DNA of 64,000 nucleotides from Termitomyces sp. T153 (GCA_018296165.2 JACKQL020000007.1:1426001-1490000); one strand, 5' to 3'; shown: positions 11,624-23,261, numbered from the stretch's first letter. Numbers and translations: made by a program. Notes: generated by a model from the letters alone, not told the origin.

Positions 11624-12586
11624 ATGACTGGAAAATTGACTAAGACTCACAAATCGTCACAACCACCAAAAGCGAAAAATAAGACCGGCTTACTAGATGT
11701 TTTGCGCAAGATTTTCGTTGAAAGTGCGATGAAACATGCAACAATCCCTGCCATTCGATTTGAGCGACGCCTGTTCAAACTCTTGGATGCCATGCATGGA
11801 TTTACCGAGCTCAACATTGACCGCATGATCAGCACAAAACATTGCCTGATCATCCTCAAGTGCTGCTACAGCCTCGAATCCCTATCTGTTATCCTCAGGC
11901 CAGATGAACCCGGAAACTTAGAAGATTCCGCGCTGGAAACCCTACCACGTGTCTATGCAAACAAGCTCAACACCCTTCATATCTCAACCATATTTCAGCT
12001 ACCAGAGGAATTCCTTAATGCAATTTATTGTCCGAGATTACTTTCTCTTACAATGGAACGGGATGCGTCGACAATAGATCTTAATTCCGAAGAGTCGAAA
12101 GATTATGGCTTCAGACGCCTTGTACAGCAATCTCATTGTCATCTAGAGTCGTTGGTCTTGTCGAACATGTTCCCAAAGGCTGATGAGTTGAAGGAATTTC
12201 TCGAGTTGAGGCATACAGACCAACTTCGGCAACTTTGGGTTTACGACAACTGGGACACCTTCGATGGTGCTAATCGCCCAGCGTCCATCACAAACTCGGT
12301 CTTGGACGCTTTAACTGTTGTCAAGAGTGGTAGCGGATCCGGGGGAGAGACTGTCGATCAATATCAATGCCCGAGACTCAATAACTTGGGATTCTCGCCC
12401 TGTTATTGTGCAGATGGTGGACTATCTAGCTTTGTTAGACTGCGATCCGAGGCCTGCTCTTCACTCATTCTTACTTATTCCTGGGATCCAGCAGTAAGGC
12501 ATAGAGTGGATCGTAAAGAACTCGAAGCTCTCACGCGTGAAAGACGGTGGCTTGTGGTGAACGAGACAGTAGGAAGGTGGTGGTAG
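11624..12586 (+). CDS. LRR-type (F-box family-like) protein, copy B
   Basis: Intact 320-residue frame starting MTGKLTKTHKS, with a basic N-terminus and then leucine-rich repeats like those at the C-terminus of Agaricomycete F-box proteins. No F-box is recognisable. A candidate intron upstream (gtatcag...ccag just before the ATG context) would join in phase to sequence reading PWGLPPDEL, so a longer N-terminus is possible, but no upstream start was found in that frame. Otherwise this is a 5'-UTR intron. The stop is 24 bases from that of the convergent F-box gene. Function unknown. Confidence 0.65.
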   Translation: MTGKLTKTHKSSQPPKAKNKTGLLDVLRKIFVESAMKHATIPAIRFERRLFKLLDAMHGFTELNIDRMISTKHCLIILKCCYSLESLSVILRPDEPGNLEDSALETLPRVYANKLNTLHISTIFQLPEEFLNAIYCPRLLSLTMERDASTIDLNSEESKDYGFRRLVQQSHCHLESLVLSNMFPKADELKEFLELRHTDQLRQLWVYDNWDTFDGANRPASITNSVLDALTVVKSGSGSGGETVDQYQCPRLNNLGFSPCYCADGGLSSFVRLRSEACSSLILTYSWDPAVRHRVDRKELEALTRERRWLVVNETVGRWW

Positions 12587-12610
12587 TGCATTCATTATTC
12601 ACGAAATATT

Positions 12611-14120
12611 TTAATAGAATAGTACTTGGCTTATCCGAACAATTTCTAGACCTTGTTCTCTCAAGCAACTCAAAGTAGCTATATCAGTCTTCCTCCAATC
12701 CCAATCCCAAAAACTCTCTGGAAGCTCAACACGTTTGAGCCCATGAGGTTGCTGACCTCCTTTCCACCGAGATGAGATCATACGTGAAAACACATCATCA
12801 GTAGTAACACAACGCTCAATGTCGATTGTGGACAGATAGGGAAACATCTGAGCCGAATAATCACTGTCAATGTTCCACGTAAGCCTCTTTGCAACTTCAT
12901 CCGTCAAATCTTGCATAAAAGTTAGCTTAAGTGAGTATATGGAGCGAAAACATTCCAGTTCAAGAAAACTGGCGAGCTCGTAAGGGAGGTGATCACCACG
13001 CACCCCCATCCCACAGATTGCCAAGTGACGAAGCGTGCAACCGGAACGATTGATGAGACTCTCAGGACTAGAGCGATCTTCAGGTTTGGGAAATTGGAGG
13101 GCATTCAAGGATGGAAGAGTGAGGGCATTGAAGAGCTCTGCAGGGTCATCAAGACTCCGAATACTCAATGAGCGAAGGCTTTCAACCGTGACAGAGGAAG
13201 AGGCGACATTAATCGGGGAGTGAACATAACTGCCGAAGACAATATCTTCGATCCGCGGGAAACAAGATAGCAATGCCAAACATTCTGCAGTTTGAAGACA
13301 CATCCCTGTGGAAAACCTTCTTAGATTTGGCCACGTCAACGAAAAGATGTTCTCCGGAATCTCAAAGGACCAGGTCAAATTGGACAGGGTTGGTATTTGT
13401 GCAAGAGTGGAGATGATTTTGTTGGCATCATCCATGGTAAAGCGAAGTTCTTCGCCTAGAATGTGGACTCTCTTCAGCATCAGGACATCCTCTGGCCGCA
13501 ATCCCAAAAGCTTGGCATACGTCAGTGGCTGCAATATGATTGTCACATCGGCCCACTGGGAGCTATGCGAAAAAAATAAGTTCAAAGCAGCATCAAACTC
13601 TCTGTCTTTATAGAATTTATCAAAATTGATAACCAAAGGAGCTCCACGAGTACGTTCGAGCCAGAGTCGGAACAAGGCCATGTTATTCTTGCTTCCTCGG
13701 CAGAAGGCATTGAATACTGACCAAAGCATCGGCATCGATATCGCGACATCTCTCCATATTTTACAAACCCCACAAAGTACTATGGGTGAGCTGTTGACTC
13801 GAGGCCCGCGTCGTCGCCTATCACTCAAAGGATCTAGAGTGCGGATGAAAATGAGACCCAAGACTTCGGCAGGAAGGCAATGGATGGGTGCCTCTATGGA
13901 TGTCGTTGGTGGCTCAAGGGATGTCGCATTCAGCTCAATAGTTTTTGAATTGTTGATGGACGAGGAGCACTGGGAATCTGAAGCTTTGATTCAGATTACT
14001 GAAAAGATCCCATATGCCCTACTCACCGTAACCTCGGGGGCCAAGTACATTTTGCACCGGTTGAATTTCTCGCTTCCTCCTGATCAGAGGGCGGAGAAGT
14101 CGTTTCAAGGTTGATGGCAT
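12611..14120 (-). CDS. F-box/LRR-like protein, copy B
   Basis: Exons 14120-14027 and 13977-12611 give 486 residues. It has the same architecture as copies A and C: basic leader, F-box-like segment (IHCLPAEVLGLIF, CGVCKIWRDVA, MPMLWS), then leucine-rich repeats. Compared with copy A it differs in the loop after the F-box (RRRGPRVNSS) and in several LRR positions. This is consistent with diversification of the substrate-binding face, though no rate test could be run. Predicted role: substrate receptor of an SCF ubiquitin ligase. Confidence 0.8.
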
Positions 14121-14790
14121 AGAAGTATGGTATGTCGAGGGAAGGGGTTCGTGATAGTCAACCGATGTAAAAATGTCTTTTAGAACGAAGATATTTTTGG
14201 GAAAAGCCACTGTTAAGACAATTATCCTGGAAAACTCAATTGTGCGGAACAATAACTTTGATGTTCACTGGGATACCCGATGGACTGCTTCTAAACATTA
14301 GCATCTGGAAATGATGACAAAAAAAGACAATTATGAAAAAAGTCATCTGTGCAAGAACGCAGAGATGGGCGTGTTATTCATTATGAGTCACGATATCGTC
14401 AGGAGCTCCTGCCAGCGGAACAGAACAGATATATATGCTTTACATATCATTCTAGCTTGATATTGTACATGAGGCTTCATTTCAGAAGTTGCCTTCCAGA
14501 AGACGCTCTCTGCTCCTGCACACGGCGCAGTTAAAGAAGATAAAATTATTACAGAAATATAAAAGGTGTAAACAGGTCCAAACAGGAGCGCCCACGCGAC
14601 CTGCTATAATACGTGTGCATAATTAGGTAGAAAGCAGCGAGGTAATCACAGATACACCAAATGAGAGAGAGGCTAGAAAGCAAATCAGATAAGGGCAACC
14701 AAGTCCATATGAAGAGATAAATGACTACTAAAAAAACTACCGAGAATCCTTCCTGTCCATCGAGAAAAAGTAATCCAAGAAAATGAACCC
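14121..14790. other. Shared non-coding flank of unit B
   Basis: Between the F-box gene start and the AMPK1_CBM stop codon. Nearly identical to 8758-9430. No gene supported; it likely contains the F-box promoter and the 3' UTR of the AMPK1_CBM gene. Confidence 0.6.
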
Positions 14791-14797
14791 GAAGTGT

Positions 14798-17103
14798 TCA
14801 TTTTTTCGTTTTGTCCTTGTCGCTTTCGAAGAAATTTTTAATTCTTCCGAGGATAGATGATTTCTTCTTGCGGGCTCGTGTCACTTTCTCTGACTTTGAT
14901 GGTGATGCAGTTGGTGACGCTGTGGATGGGAATGCCGCCTGAGCGGGAGCAGGGGATACAGACACAGGATGTACAGCATCCTTGGCATGGCCAGGTGTGG
15001 ATGTCGCCATAACAGGTTCTGGTAGAGGTGGGACCGAAATGGACTCGGTTTTTGGCTCTGGAGTCTCTGTCAGAGAAGCCTCAGTCTTTGGCGTGGTGAG
15101 TGCAATGGCCTCGATTCCTGAAGTTGGTACAAGATCTGTTGGAGTAACCTGAGTCATTGGGGCTGGTGCATGCTCTGTGGTTGAAGCGGAAAGTTCAGCC
15201 GGTCTGGCCTCCGCTGCATAAACAGTCACAGGCTCTGTCAATGTGGCCTTAGCAACCAGAGTCGTTACCTGATCTGTCGGTGCAGCTTCGACCATCGAAG
15301 CCAAAGTCGATTCAATTGGTGCGGTCCCTCCCGTTGTGACTGATGCAGACTGTGATTCTGATACAGGAATTGCATTCTGTATTGGAGCTGACGTCGAATC
15401 ACCCCGTTTCGTGTCTGCCCCCGCCTCTGGCACGTTCTCTTCCTGCTTTGCAGACACGAATTCTACTGAGGGCTCAGTACCAGCTTCCACGACTTTCTGT
15501 GGTGTTTGTGATACTAGAATCTGCCTAGCAAAAGGCGTCGGTCCCACAGGTACTGTTTCCTCTTTCGCTCTGTTTGCTTCTGGTTCCCTCGCGAGTTCAG
15601 GAGCATTTTCCGCAACTGCAGGTCCTGATGCAAAGTTAAACATCTCCAACGAAAGCTCGGGTGCTGAGATGGAGCCAGGCTCAACTTTGACTTCGTCTAC
15701 CACCGATTGTGGTTTGGTGAGGTCGAGCTCGTCCAATTCCTTCTGAAGACGTTCAACATGTACAACGGGTATATCCTGAGATGTTGCTCTGACTTCTGGA
15801 ATAGCAGAAGGGACTACACCTGTCGGAATCTTCTCCGAAGCAAGCACTGACGAAGGATCGAGATCAGGAGTAGTCGCCACTAGTGTTTTCAGTAATCTGG
15901 GATCTTGAGAGGGCGCTTCGGGTATCGAGGCACGATCCGCCAAAGCTACTAGCGAGGGCTCATCTACAGCGGCGGCTACTGGTATATGGATATCTTTGAA
16001 TGTGAATTCCTGATCAGCGAGCACGGAGTCTGCAGCTGGACTTTTCTCAATCGCGGCATGGGGTTCCTCAACTGTCATGGGGATTTCCGCTGCCTTATTT
16101 GTCTTATCTTCAACAATAACAGGCACGTCCTCGTTCACCTTGACGATAATATGAGTCGACTTCTCCGGTTGTTCGTCCTTCCTTTCCCTGCTTGCATCCT
16201 GGACATGCTCTTCGGCAATGACGAGTTGTGCGGCAGCAATGGAACTTGTATTGTTCTCAGCCGCGTTGACGGGAACAATAGGCACAGGAATACCAGATGC
16301 TACCTTTGGAATCGGGACAGCTTTGAGACCCTCATCATTGGCGGGGTTTTCAGATACGGAGTGAAGGGGTGGAAGAACGGGAATGGAGGGAAGGGGCGCA
16401 CCATCAGACACGGCGCTACTTAGAACATCGAACTTGGTCGCGGTGATCGCGGCGGTCTGTATGGGTGTTGGGATGGCGATCTGCGTCCGCATTAGCGTGT
16501 TTGTGGTCGAAAGTAGTATATGATTGTTACCTGCTCTGGGTTAACAGGATCGACACCCACGATAGTATTCAGTGCAACACCGAAGCCGGAGGCGACATAT
16601 TCAAGTGCCGAAGAGGTGCCTTCGCGCGCAACGACAGTATCTGCGAGATGTGCAGCCAACTGAGGCAAGCTCCCAATGTTATCAGAAGGAGCGGGGTTGT
16701 CGTTCCCTTTCGGCTCATTTTCTGGCTGGGGCGGTGCGATGTACATGTTATTAATGTTACCGTCGTGATCTGGTTCAATAGGCTGGTCAGGGTGTGTAGT
16801 CCAAGTGCCATCCACGATGTATTTATACGTGATTTTGGAGCCCCAGGGAACGTAAATGGAACCTGTGAATCCAGTCGGCTCCTTGGTGAGGTGGCAAGTA
16901 CGGGCCCACTGTGAGTAATTGAACGTGAGCTTGTCGAACGGCAGAAGAGTTGGTGTTGAGTTGGTTACGTACGTCGTTGAAGGAACCAGCGACGATGACC
17001 TCGGTCGGCTCGGAATGAGGCCTGAACTGTGATGGGTGACGGCAATGCAAATCATAAAGGTATCTACTCACCATTCGAAGTGGACCTTGTGCCCATCAGC
17101 CAT
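14798..17103 (-). CDS. AMPK1_CBM (glycogen-binding) domain protein with long Ser/Thr/Pro/Ala-rich region
   Basis: Exons 17103-17072, 17021-16973, 16908-16531 and 16480-14798 give 713 residues. Residues 1-85 form an AMPK-type carbohydrate-binding module: VHFEW, EVIVAGSFNDW, YKYIVDGTW, then HDGNINNMY. This is the fold of AMPK beta subunits, which binds glycogen or starch. The rest is long, acidic and low in complexity, rich in Ala, Pro, Val, Glu and Thr, ending in a compact basic tail with RARKKKSSILGRIKNFF. There is no AMPK beta C-terminal (ASC) domain, so this is not the AMPK beta subunit; it is closer to fungal CRP1/MDG1-like proteins. Function is inferred only from the CBM. The 3' end was copied into unit A. 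Confidence 0.85.
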
Positions 17104-17171
17104 GGTAGCCTGCTAGAGTGGTTGTAGTGATGTGTTTACAATTTCCATCTTTCGAGATCATCGACTATCTT
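17104..17171. promoter_or_regulatory. Short divergent promoter
   Basis: Only 68 bases separate the start codons of the AMPK1_CBM gene (-) and the EFM6-like gene (+), so both promoters and 5' leaders must overlap or extend into coding sequence. An alternative in-frame ATG for the + gene lies at 17118. Confidence 0.5.
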
Positions 17172-18215
17172 ATGTCAGTCTTCCACGATGACCTCGAGCT
17201 CGATGAGGCGCTTGACGAAATTGACCCCCTTCGTCACCTAATGCACCAGTCAGACGACGATGACGACGAACCCAAGGCTTTGATACCAAAACAGTTGCAT
17301 TCCGTCCAAGGCGAAACACTGCAACTGTCTTTTTCCGGTCCACAACATCTAGTTGAGATTGCTCTAGCCATAGATGCGTCTCCCGGTTGCGGGGGTATTG
17401 CCTGGCCCGCAGGAGAGGTATGCCCACTTCCACTTGACAGAGACTAGTATCTGATGATAGAAAGAAAGGTCTTATCTAGTTATCTTACCAAACGCGGCCC
17501 TGACTTTGTACATGGCCGCAACATCCTCGAGCTGGGCAGTGGCACTGGTCTCGTGGGGCTCGTCGCCGCGAAGCTTCAGCTTCAAAAAACAAAACCTACT
17601 GGCACTGCGAGTGTATGGATCACGGATCAAGCGTGCGTCCTCGGTTGACGCGCCTTCGTCCGCTATACCCACCCTACTTTACATCCAAAACACAGCCCGC
17701 TCCTCGGAATCATGCATAGAAACGTGCAGCTGAATGATCTGAACTCAACAGTCGTTGTAGCTGAACTCAACTGGTAAATAGTGTCTCCGTCCCTAACTAA
17801 GTTCATCTGAGTGACTTCTGGACCCAAGGGGAACACCCCTCCCTCCATCCCTACCAACCCCTGATCTTATCCTCGCAGCGGACTGTGTGTATTTTGAGCC
17901 TGCGTTTCCTCTTCTCGTACAGACGTTGTGCGATCTCGTCGACGCGGGGACTGGTGATGCTAAAGAGACTGAGGTCCTCTTCTGCTATAAAAGACGGCGA
18001 AAAGCGGACAAGCGATTTTTTGGCATGCTCAGGAAGGCGTTTACTTGGGACGAGGTACGCGTGCACAAATTATGTTTTGGCCCGCATCTATGAATATTAT
18101 CATGGTCTAGGTAACAGATGACCCAGACAAGATCGCGTACAACCGAGAGGCGATAACACTCCTGCGACTCTCGAGACGGAAACCATCGAGTCTACAATCA
18201 AGAATACAGAACTAA
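17172..18215 (+). CDS. EFM6: Protein-lysine methyltransferase, EFM6/METTL21 type
   Basis: Exons 17172-17417, 17469-17632, 17696-17773, 17829-18054 and 18111-18215 give 272 residues. Family marks are PAGEVLSSYL, the SAM-binding loop ILELGSGTGLVGL, PDLILAADCVYFEP after strand 4, and FCYKRRRKADKRFF near the C-terminus. This is the seven-beta-strand methyltransferase family 16. The closest remembered member is yeast Efm6, which methylates a lysine of translation elongation factor eEF1A; assigning that exact substrate is inference. The splice acceptor of intron 1 (aaag at 17465-17468) was chosen because it restores the conserved GEVLS segment. Confidence 0.82.
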
Positions 18216-18323
18216 GGTCTACTCATAGGATATTGCAATTACGATGATTGTTAGATATCTAATCAATTTTTGTTCTATCAGGCCTTGTCCCTGTAACATA
18301 TCAATAACATTTCGATTGTATGA

Positions 18324-19941
18324 TCATGTTCGGATTCCTTGCTTCGTCCCCGTCGCGGCTGTCGAGCCTTGTTTGGCCCTGGCTAGCATCTGTCGCCATA
18401 GACGCGCCGCATGTCCAGGTTTTCTCAGCGTCACCAGTACATGCAACATCGCACTCAGAAGCATCACGCTCCCAGCCTGGTGGGCAGCAGCAAGGGGCAC
18501 TGGGACAAGGTACAACAGCGTCGAAATACCCAGAAGCACCTGAACGTTTGCCATTGCAAATGCTGCCGTCATAGCCGTTCGCGTCAAGGGTGGAAGAACG
18601 GCCCGAAGAGCAGGACGGCATGAAGAAGCCCACAGGAGCAATGTAGAAATGTAGGTTGTTGTAGCCTAGAACATGACGTGAACGAAGGAAAGATGAGGGA
18701 GAGTTAAAGAAACGCACAAGGACACGGTGGTCAAATTGGACGGTGGTAGGATTTTCAAAAATGTTGCGCCACCATAGGTCAGATTTGTCCGCACTCTTGG
18801 CGTACGACGGGGAGAGTAACTCGTCAGCGGGAGGCATGAGGCGTCCGCCCATTAATGGGAACTCGTTGTATACCAAACCAGCATCAAGACCCGCGACAAA
18901 TGCACCTGAAGTCCAATACCGAAGCAATAAGCACAAAACCCTAGTATCCAGCAGATGCCTCATACCAGAAAGTGCTGTCAATAACACAAGCCCCGTGAGT
19001 GCCCACGCTTGTCTCTTAAACATTTTCACTCTAGGATACTCCAGCACGCGAGTAAACTTTTTAACAGCCTCGCTTCCGCTCCACTTACCTCCTCTTGAGA
19101 ATTTCCAGTCCTTGATGATCCCCAGGCCCGTGCTAAACATGCCTGCATATAGTGCCAACGCCATGCCAAGATGGGCGGCAAGGCGATATTGCGACACACG
19201 CGGGACGGCACCGGGCTCCTCCATGAGAGCCTCGTCGAGACCTGACTGTACCATGTACCATCCGAGGGCACCCTGTGCACCGATAAGCGTGCCTAACCCG
19301 AAAAGTTGCGCGAACTGAGCCCGGGATATCTTCCGTCTGATGCCAAAGTAAACAAGGGGTCCAACGAAGGCAACACCGAGAAGACGTCCGAGGAGGCGAT
19401 GGCTCCACTCCATGAAGAATATGAATTTGAAGTCCGAGAGGGTAGCACCAGAGTTCAGCCTAGACCAAGGTTGAGAAGCGATTTCAGTGTTAGGTAAATG
19501 AGAGACGTACTTCTTGAACTCTGGAGTCTGTTTGTACTTGTCAAACTCTGCTTCCCACTCTGCCTCAGAGAGGGGGGGAAGGACACCAGTAATCGGGCGC
19601 CACTCCGTAATGCTGAGGCCTGATTCGGTGAGACGGGTGACGCCACCGACAACGACAATGGCAAACACTAGTGTAGAAGACATCATAAGCCACATTCCGA
19701 CGGAACGGGGAGCGAGAATAGGAAGCACTCTGGCCTCAGGTGTCGAAGTAGCATTTCGTTTCACAAAAGTCGAACTAAATGATCTGGTAGACCTAGAGGC
19801 AACGAGGAGAGACTGTAATCGAGACGAAGAACGTAGAGAAGGAGCGGTAAGGACTGGTCTAGCAATTGTCCGCAGACTCAACTGCCGGACACCTAGCTGA
19901 GATAGCCGCGGGCATGCCGCCCGTCTTATTGCACCCCACAT
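18324..19941 (-). CDS. COX15: Heme A synthase, COX15
   Basis: Exons 19941-19511, 19459-18966, 18905-18718 and 18665-18324 give 484 residues. An Arg/Ser-rich mitochondrial presequence is followed by membrane spans. Signature motifs are GGVTRLTESGLSITEW, the heme-binding EWSHRLLGR, RLAAHLG, GAFVAGLDAG, FNEFPLMG-like YNEFPLMGG and QFDHR, with a further His in the last helices (AMLHVLVTL). The enzyme oxidises the heme O methyl group to the formyl group of heme A in the inner membrane, feeding cytochrome c oxidase assembly. All three introns are needed to restore these motifs; reading straight through gives a false C-terminus ending at 18301. Confidence 0.95.
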
Positions 19942-20071
19942 AACAGGGCAAAGAGCACGTCGCGTAGGACGACCTCAAGAAAAAGAGACAGGTGCTCTAC
20001 CCATTTGGGGATGTCCGATTGCTGACAAACATCCTTCTTTCCCTTGAGCCTCGACCACTCCAGGTCAGGCC

Positions 20072-20506
20072 ATGCTCTCTCTTTCCCGCAGACTCCTCCC
20101 GACAGTCACTCGACGTACCTTTACTGCCAGCGCTCTTCGCCTCAACGCTCCATCATCCAACGAGCAGCTAGACGGCGAACGATTGATCGAAAGCAAGCTG
20201 GTAGAAAAGTTCTCCCCGTGTCAGGTTAAAGTTCAGGACGTATCAGGTGCGCAAACCTTCGTCTTTAAGAGTTGAATCACACATGTAACCATGTTATATA
20301 GGAGGATGCGGCACTTTCTATGCAATTAATATCTCAAGTCCGGCATTTGCAGGCCTTTCCGTCGTAAAACAGCATAGGCTTGTCACTGACGCACTCAAAG
20401 AAGAAGTACCGGGCATGCACGGGCTTCAGGTACTTTACGACTCTTGTCGGACAACATGAGGGTGGGATATTGACTCCTCTGATAGATCAAAACTAGTGTC
20501 CAATGA
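20072..20506 (+). CDS. BOL3: BolA-like mitochondrial protein (BOLA3/Bol3 type)
   Basis: Exons 20072-20246, 20302-20429 and 20486-20506 give 107 residues. The N-terminus is Arg/Ser-rich and looks like a mitochondrial targeting sequence. The BolA fold follows, with GGCGTFYAINI and the signature helix VKQHRLVTDAL, which holds the invariant histidine used with monothiol glutaredoxin or NFU1 to hold a [2Fe-2S] cluster. BOLA3-type proteins help transfer 4Fe-4S clusters to lipoate synthase and complex II. The final exon encodes only six residues, IKTSVQ. Confidence 0.9.
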
Positions 20507-20841
20507 CATCTTTGAAAACATCCAATACTCATCTTACGCATTTTGAAGATATCTCGTCATAGAGAAAGGATATCACACACATTTATTCCCCGTCGAACTC
20601 CGCCAGCACCTCAAAAGCAGACAACAGGATTAATGATAGTTATAGAGCGGTATCTCCCCTTTCAAGATGCCCAATCATTGTACTCTAGATCGCGCAATAA
20701 ATGCCGTTAGTACCCACCTCACTTGGTATCTCGCTATTGGGCAATTGGATATTCTGATGGTATAGTTTCCTACGACGTCACTCACAATTTTCTCGTAAGA
20801 GCACACCCAACAACATATCAACCGAAACACCTTTCCAAACT
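20507..20841. other. Convergent 3' flank of BolA and ORC6 genes
   Basis: 335 bases between two facing stop codons. No ORF or RNA gene recognised; presumably two 3' UTRs. Confidence 0.5.
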
Positions 20842-22109
20842 CTACACGCTCATCCGAACTGACCCCATCATCTCTAATCTCCACTGCTCCGCCTGCCTCC
20901 TTATCCTCCTCACCCGTCTATCAACCGCATACCACTGTCTATGATCTGCATACACAGAGCGGTAGCGGCGTCTAACTGGGGGTTCTAGTTCAACGTCGTC
21001 ATCCTCGTTCTCCTCGTTTTCAAGCGTTTCCGCGTTAGCTTCTTCGTCGACATCCATCGCTTCATCATCTTCGTCATCTAAAGGAGGGGCTTGTCTCGGA
21101 ATCTTGGGCACACGATCGAGCGTAACACGAGAGGACGAAGCAATGGGCGGAAAGACGAGTTTTGTAGGGGACTGTAATGATAACGTTGATTTTAAGGGAG
21201 ACTCTCCTTTCGTCTTTGTCTTTTTACTCGGCGTTTCATGCACGATAATATCTAGTTCGTCATCAGATAGTTGGGGTTGGGCAACGGCCTTCCGTTTGCT
21301 CGGGGAGTGGGAGTCTCGCGAGGGTAATATGCGTAGGGGTCGTTTTGGTGTCCGACGCGGAGTCGCTGTGGCAGTAATACCCTCTTTCGCAGGCGAACGC
21401 TGGACCTTAATGTCATTCTTTATCCGCGCCTCGACGGATGCGCAGCATTCGTTGAGTTTGTTGAGTAAGTTTGTGAGTGACTTGGCGGATGTACAGTGTT
21501 CGGCTGCAAAATCTCGTGGTGTGGCGGGGTTCTGGCCCTGTGTATGAGATCAGTTAGAGCTCCCAGAGTAGACGAGTACTTGGACTCACGGTGGCCGTGG
21601 TATAAGTCCAGAAAAATATCGCGTTTTCGAGATCAGGTCCGCTATTGTTAGCACCATCGCTCAGCACCAGAGTTCTCTTCACAGCACTCGTCCATTCGTT
21701 CAGTAGGTGGTGCCCGAAAGCCCAGTGGTATTTCTGCACAAGTATATCATAGACATTTCTTCCGCTCCTCGTCCTTCGTGGGCTGCCATCGAACGCGGCC
21801 TTGACGGTTTCGAGAACCTTGATGAAATCAGACTGTTTGAGACACGACGCGATCTGCGCGTTCTTGCGCGTCACATCGGTGTTGTTCAAGCTACTCGAGC
21901 GAGTGAGATATAGTCAGACGAGCGGCGGCTGCTTACTTTGTTGAAGCAATGTACGCGCAGACAGCTGGTAGACCAGTGATGAGGGGGCCGAGATTGAATC
22001 CCGAGAGCGGACCAGTTCTCTGCTTTGCAGTGCGCAGGATGTTCTGTGCCTCGTGGAATGTCTCGTCGAAATGGCAGATGGTCCTGAGAAGGTCGTCGTG
22101 AGGGGCCAT
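20842..22109 (-). CDS. ORC6: Origin recognition complex subunit 6
   Basis: Exons 22109-21937, 21890-21590 and 21537-20842 give 389 residues. The N-terminal half matches the cyclin-like Orc6 fold, with GLPAVCAYIAS, DVTRKNAQIASCL and a following helical segment. The C-terminal half is a basic and acidic low-complexity region containing DEDDEAMDVDEEAN and two SP/TP sites (potential CDK sites). It ends with a charged segment with several Arg. Orc6 binds DNA and Orc3 and is needed for MCM loading at origins. Assignment rests on the N-terminal motif pattern remembered from fungal Orc6. Confidence 0.82.
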
Positions 22110-22151
22110 GAAGAGACGCGCTGCCGGCACGTGACATTCTCTCTGCTGTCC
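22110..22151. promoter_or_regulatory. 42-bp divergent intergenic region
   Basis: Start codons of ORC6 (-) and YIF1 (+) are separated by only 42 bases, so their 5' leaders probably overlap. Confidence 0.5.
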
Positions 22152-23261
22152 ATGTCGCATTCGCCGCCGCCTCTGAGGCATCCAGTGCCGACGCATCCCG
22201 CGTACATCCCCGAGCCGCCGTCTGCGCCCGCCTCGCCCGACGGCTACCAGCGCTTCTCGTCGTCGTCCAGCCCGTCCTCGCCGCCGCAACATGCCTACCA
22301 CGTCCCCGCCTACTCCCAGTTCCCACAGCAGCCCACACACGCCCCCGCCCCGGCCATCCCCCAGCCCGACTTTGCCGCATGGGGCATGAACGACGCCACT
22401 GCCCAGTTCGGCATGCAGCTTGGCCAGAGCGCTGTCGCTGCAGGCCACGACTACGTCCAGCGCAACTTTGGCACATTTTTCCCCTCTACGTCCCTCAAGC
22501 ACCACTTCAACGTCTCTAACTCGTACGTTATCAACAAGCTCCGTCTCGTCTTGTTCCCGTGGCTCCAAAAGCCCAGCTCATGGCGTCGTCGTGTATGTCG
22601 TTCCGAGTCGGGCCAGACTGCAGAGTGGGCTAGTCCCCGCGAGGACATCAACAGCCCCGATTTGTACATCCCCTCCATGGCCCTCGTGACATACATCCTC
22701 CTCTGTGCACTCTATGCCGGCATCTCGAAGCAATTCCACACCAAAATCCTCGGCGAGGCTCTCTCGCGCGGCCTCGCAGTCCTCATCCTCGACTTTGCCT
22801 TCGTCAAACTCGGCTGCTACTTCCTCAACGTCTCCGATTCTGGCTCTGTCATCGACATCGTCGCATATGGTGGCTACAAATTTGTCGGGTCCGTCTTTCA
22901 CACTCAATCCGTCTCGCTCACTCTATTGACGTCCCCACAGCGTAATATTTGTCCTAATACCCTCCTTCCTCATCCGCGCACCGCTTATCAACACCATTCT
23001 CTTCATCTACGCCTTCCTCGCCAATGCCTTCTTCCTCGTATGTCTCACTTCTTTGCCACTGTCCTCGCTAAACTCATTCCTCTACAGCTCCGCTCCCTTC
23101 GCTCTGTTGTCCTCCCCGATGCATCTGCCCAGCTCGTCTCAAGCCCAAACCCAACAAGCACAGCAACCGTCCCACCTGCCGCACGTCGTCGTCGCGTCAT
23201 CTTCCTCTTCCTTGAAGCCATCTCTCAGTTCCTCTACATGGGTGTCCTTGTGCGCATTTAG
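22152..23261 (+). CDS. YIF1: YIF1-family ER-Golgi transport membrane protein
   Basis: Exons 22152-22888, 22941-23037 and 23088-23261 give 335 residues. A Pro/Ser-rich cytosolic N-terminus is followed by the family motifs FGMQLGQSAVAAG, VNKLRLVLFPW-like INKLRLVLFPW and REDINSPDLYIPSMA. Four to five hydrophobic spans come next, ending in FLYMGVLVRI. Yif1 partners Yip1 and Rab GTPases in COPII vesicle budding and fusion at the ER-Golgi interface. A continuous frame through both introns exists (they sum to a multiple of three), but it replaces a conserved span between them, so splicing is preferred. Confidence 0.9.
   Translation: MSHSPPPLRHPVPTHPAYIPEPPSAPASPDGYQRFSSSSSPSSPPQHAYHVPAYSQFPQQPTHAPAPAIPQPDFAAWGMNDATAQFGMQLGQSAVAAGHDYVQRNFGTFFPSTSLKHHFNVSNSYVINKLRLVLFPWLQKPSSWRRRVCRSESGQTAEWASPREDINSPDLYIPSMALVTYILLCALYAGISKQFHTKILGEALSRGLAVLILDFAFVKLGCYFLNVSDSGSVIDIVAYGGYKFVGSVFHTQSVSLTLLTSPQRNICPNTLLPHPRTAYQHHSLHLRLPRQCLLPRMSHFFATVLAKLIPLQLRSLRSVVLPDASAQLVSSPNPTSTATVPPAARRRRVIFLFLEAISQFLYMGVLVRI

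Larger units (their letters stand above)
9568..14790. repeat. Segmental duplication unit, copy B
   Basis: Tandem, same-orientation copy of unit A, about 0.6 kb longer because of additional 240-bp repeat copies and an insert near 10.5-10.8 kb. It lies directly beside the intact AMPK1_CBM gene, so it is the likely source copy. Confidence 0.85.

Noticed and set aside
18301..19941. Uninterrupted 546-residue frame over COX15
   Set aside because: It reads through three introns; only the spliced form restores GAFVAGLDAG, QFDHR and the last transmembrane helices.
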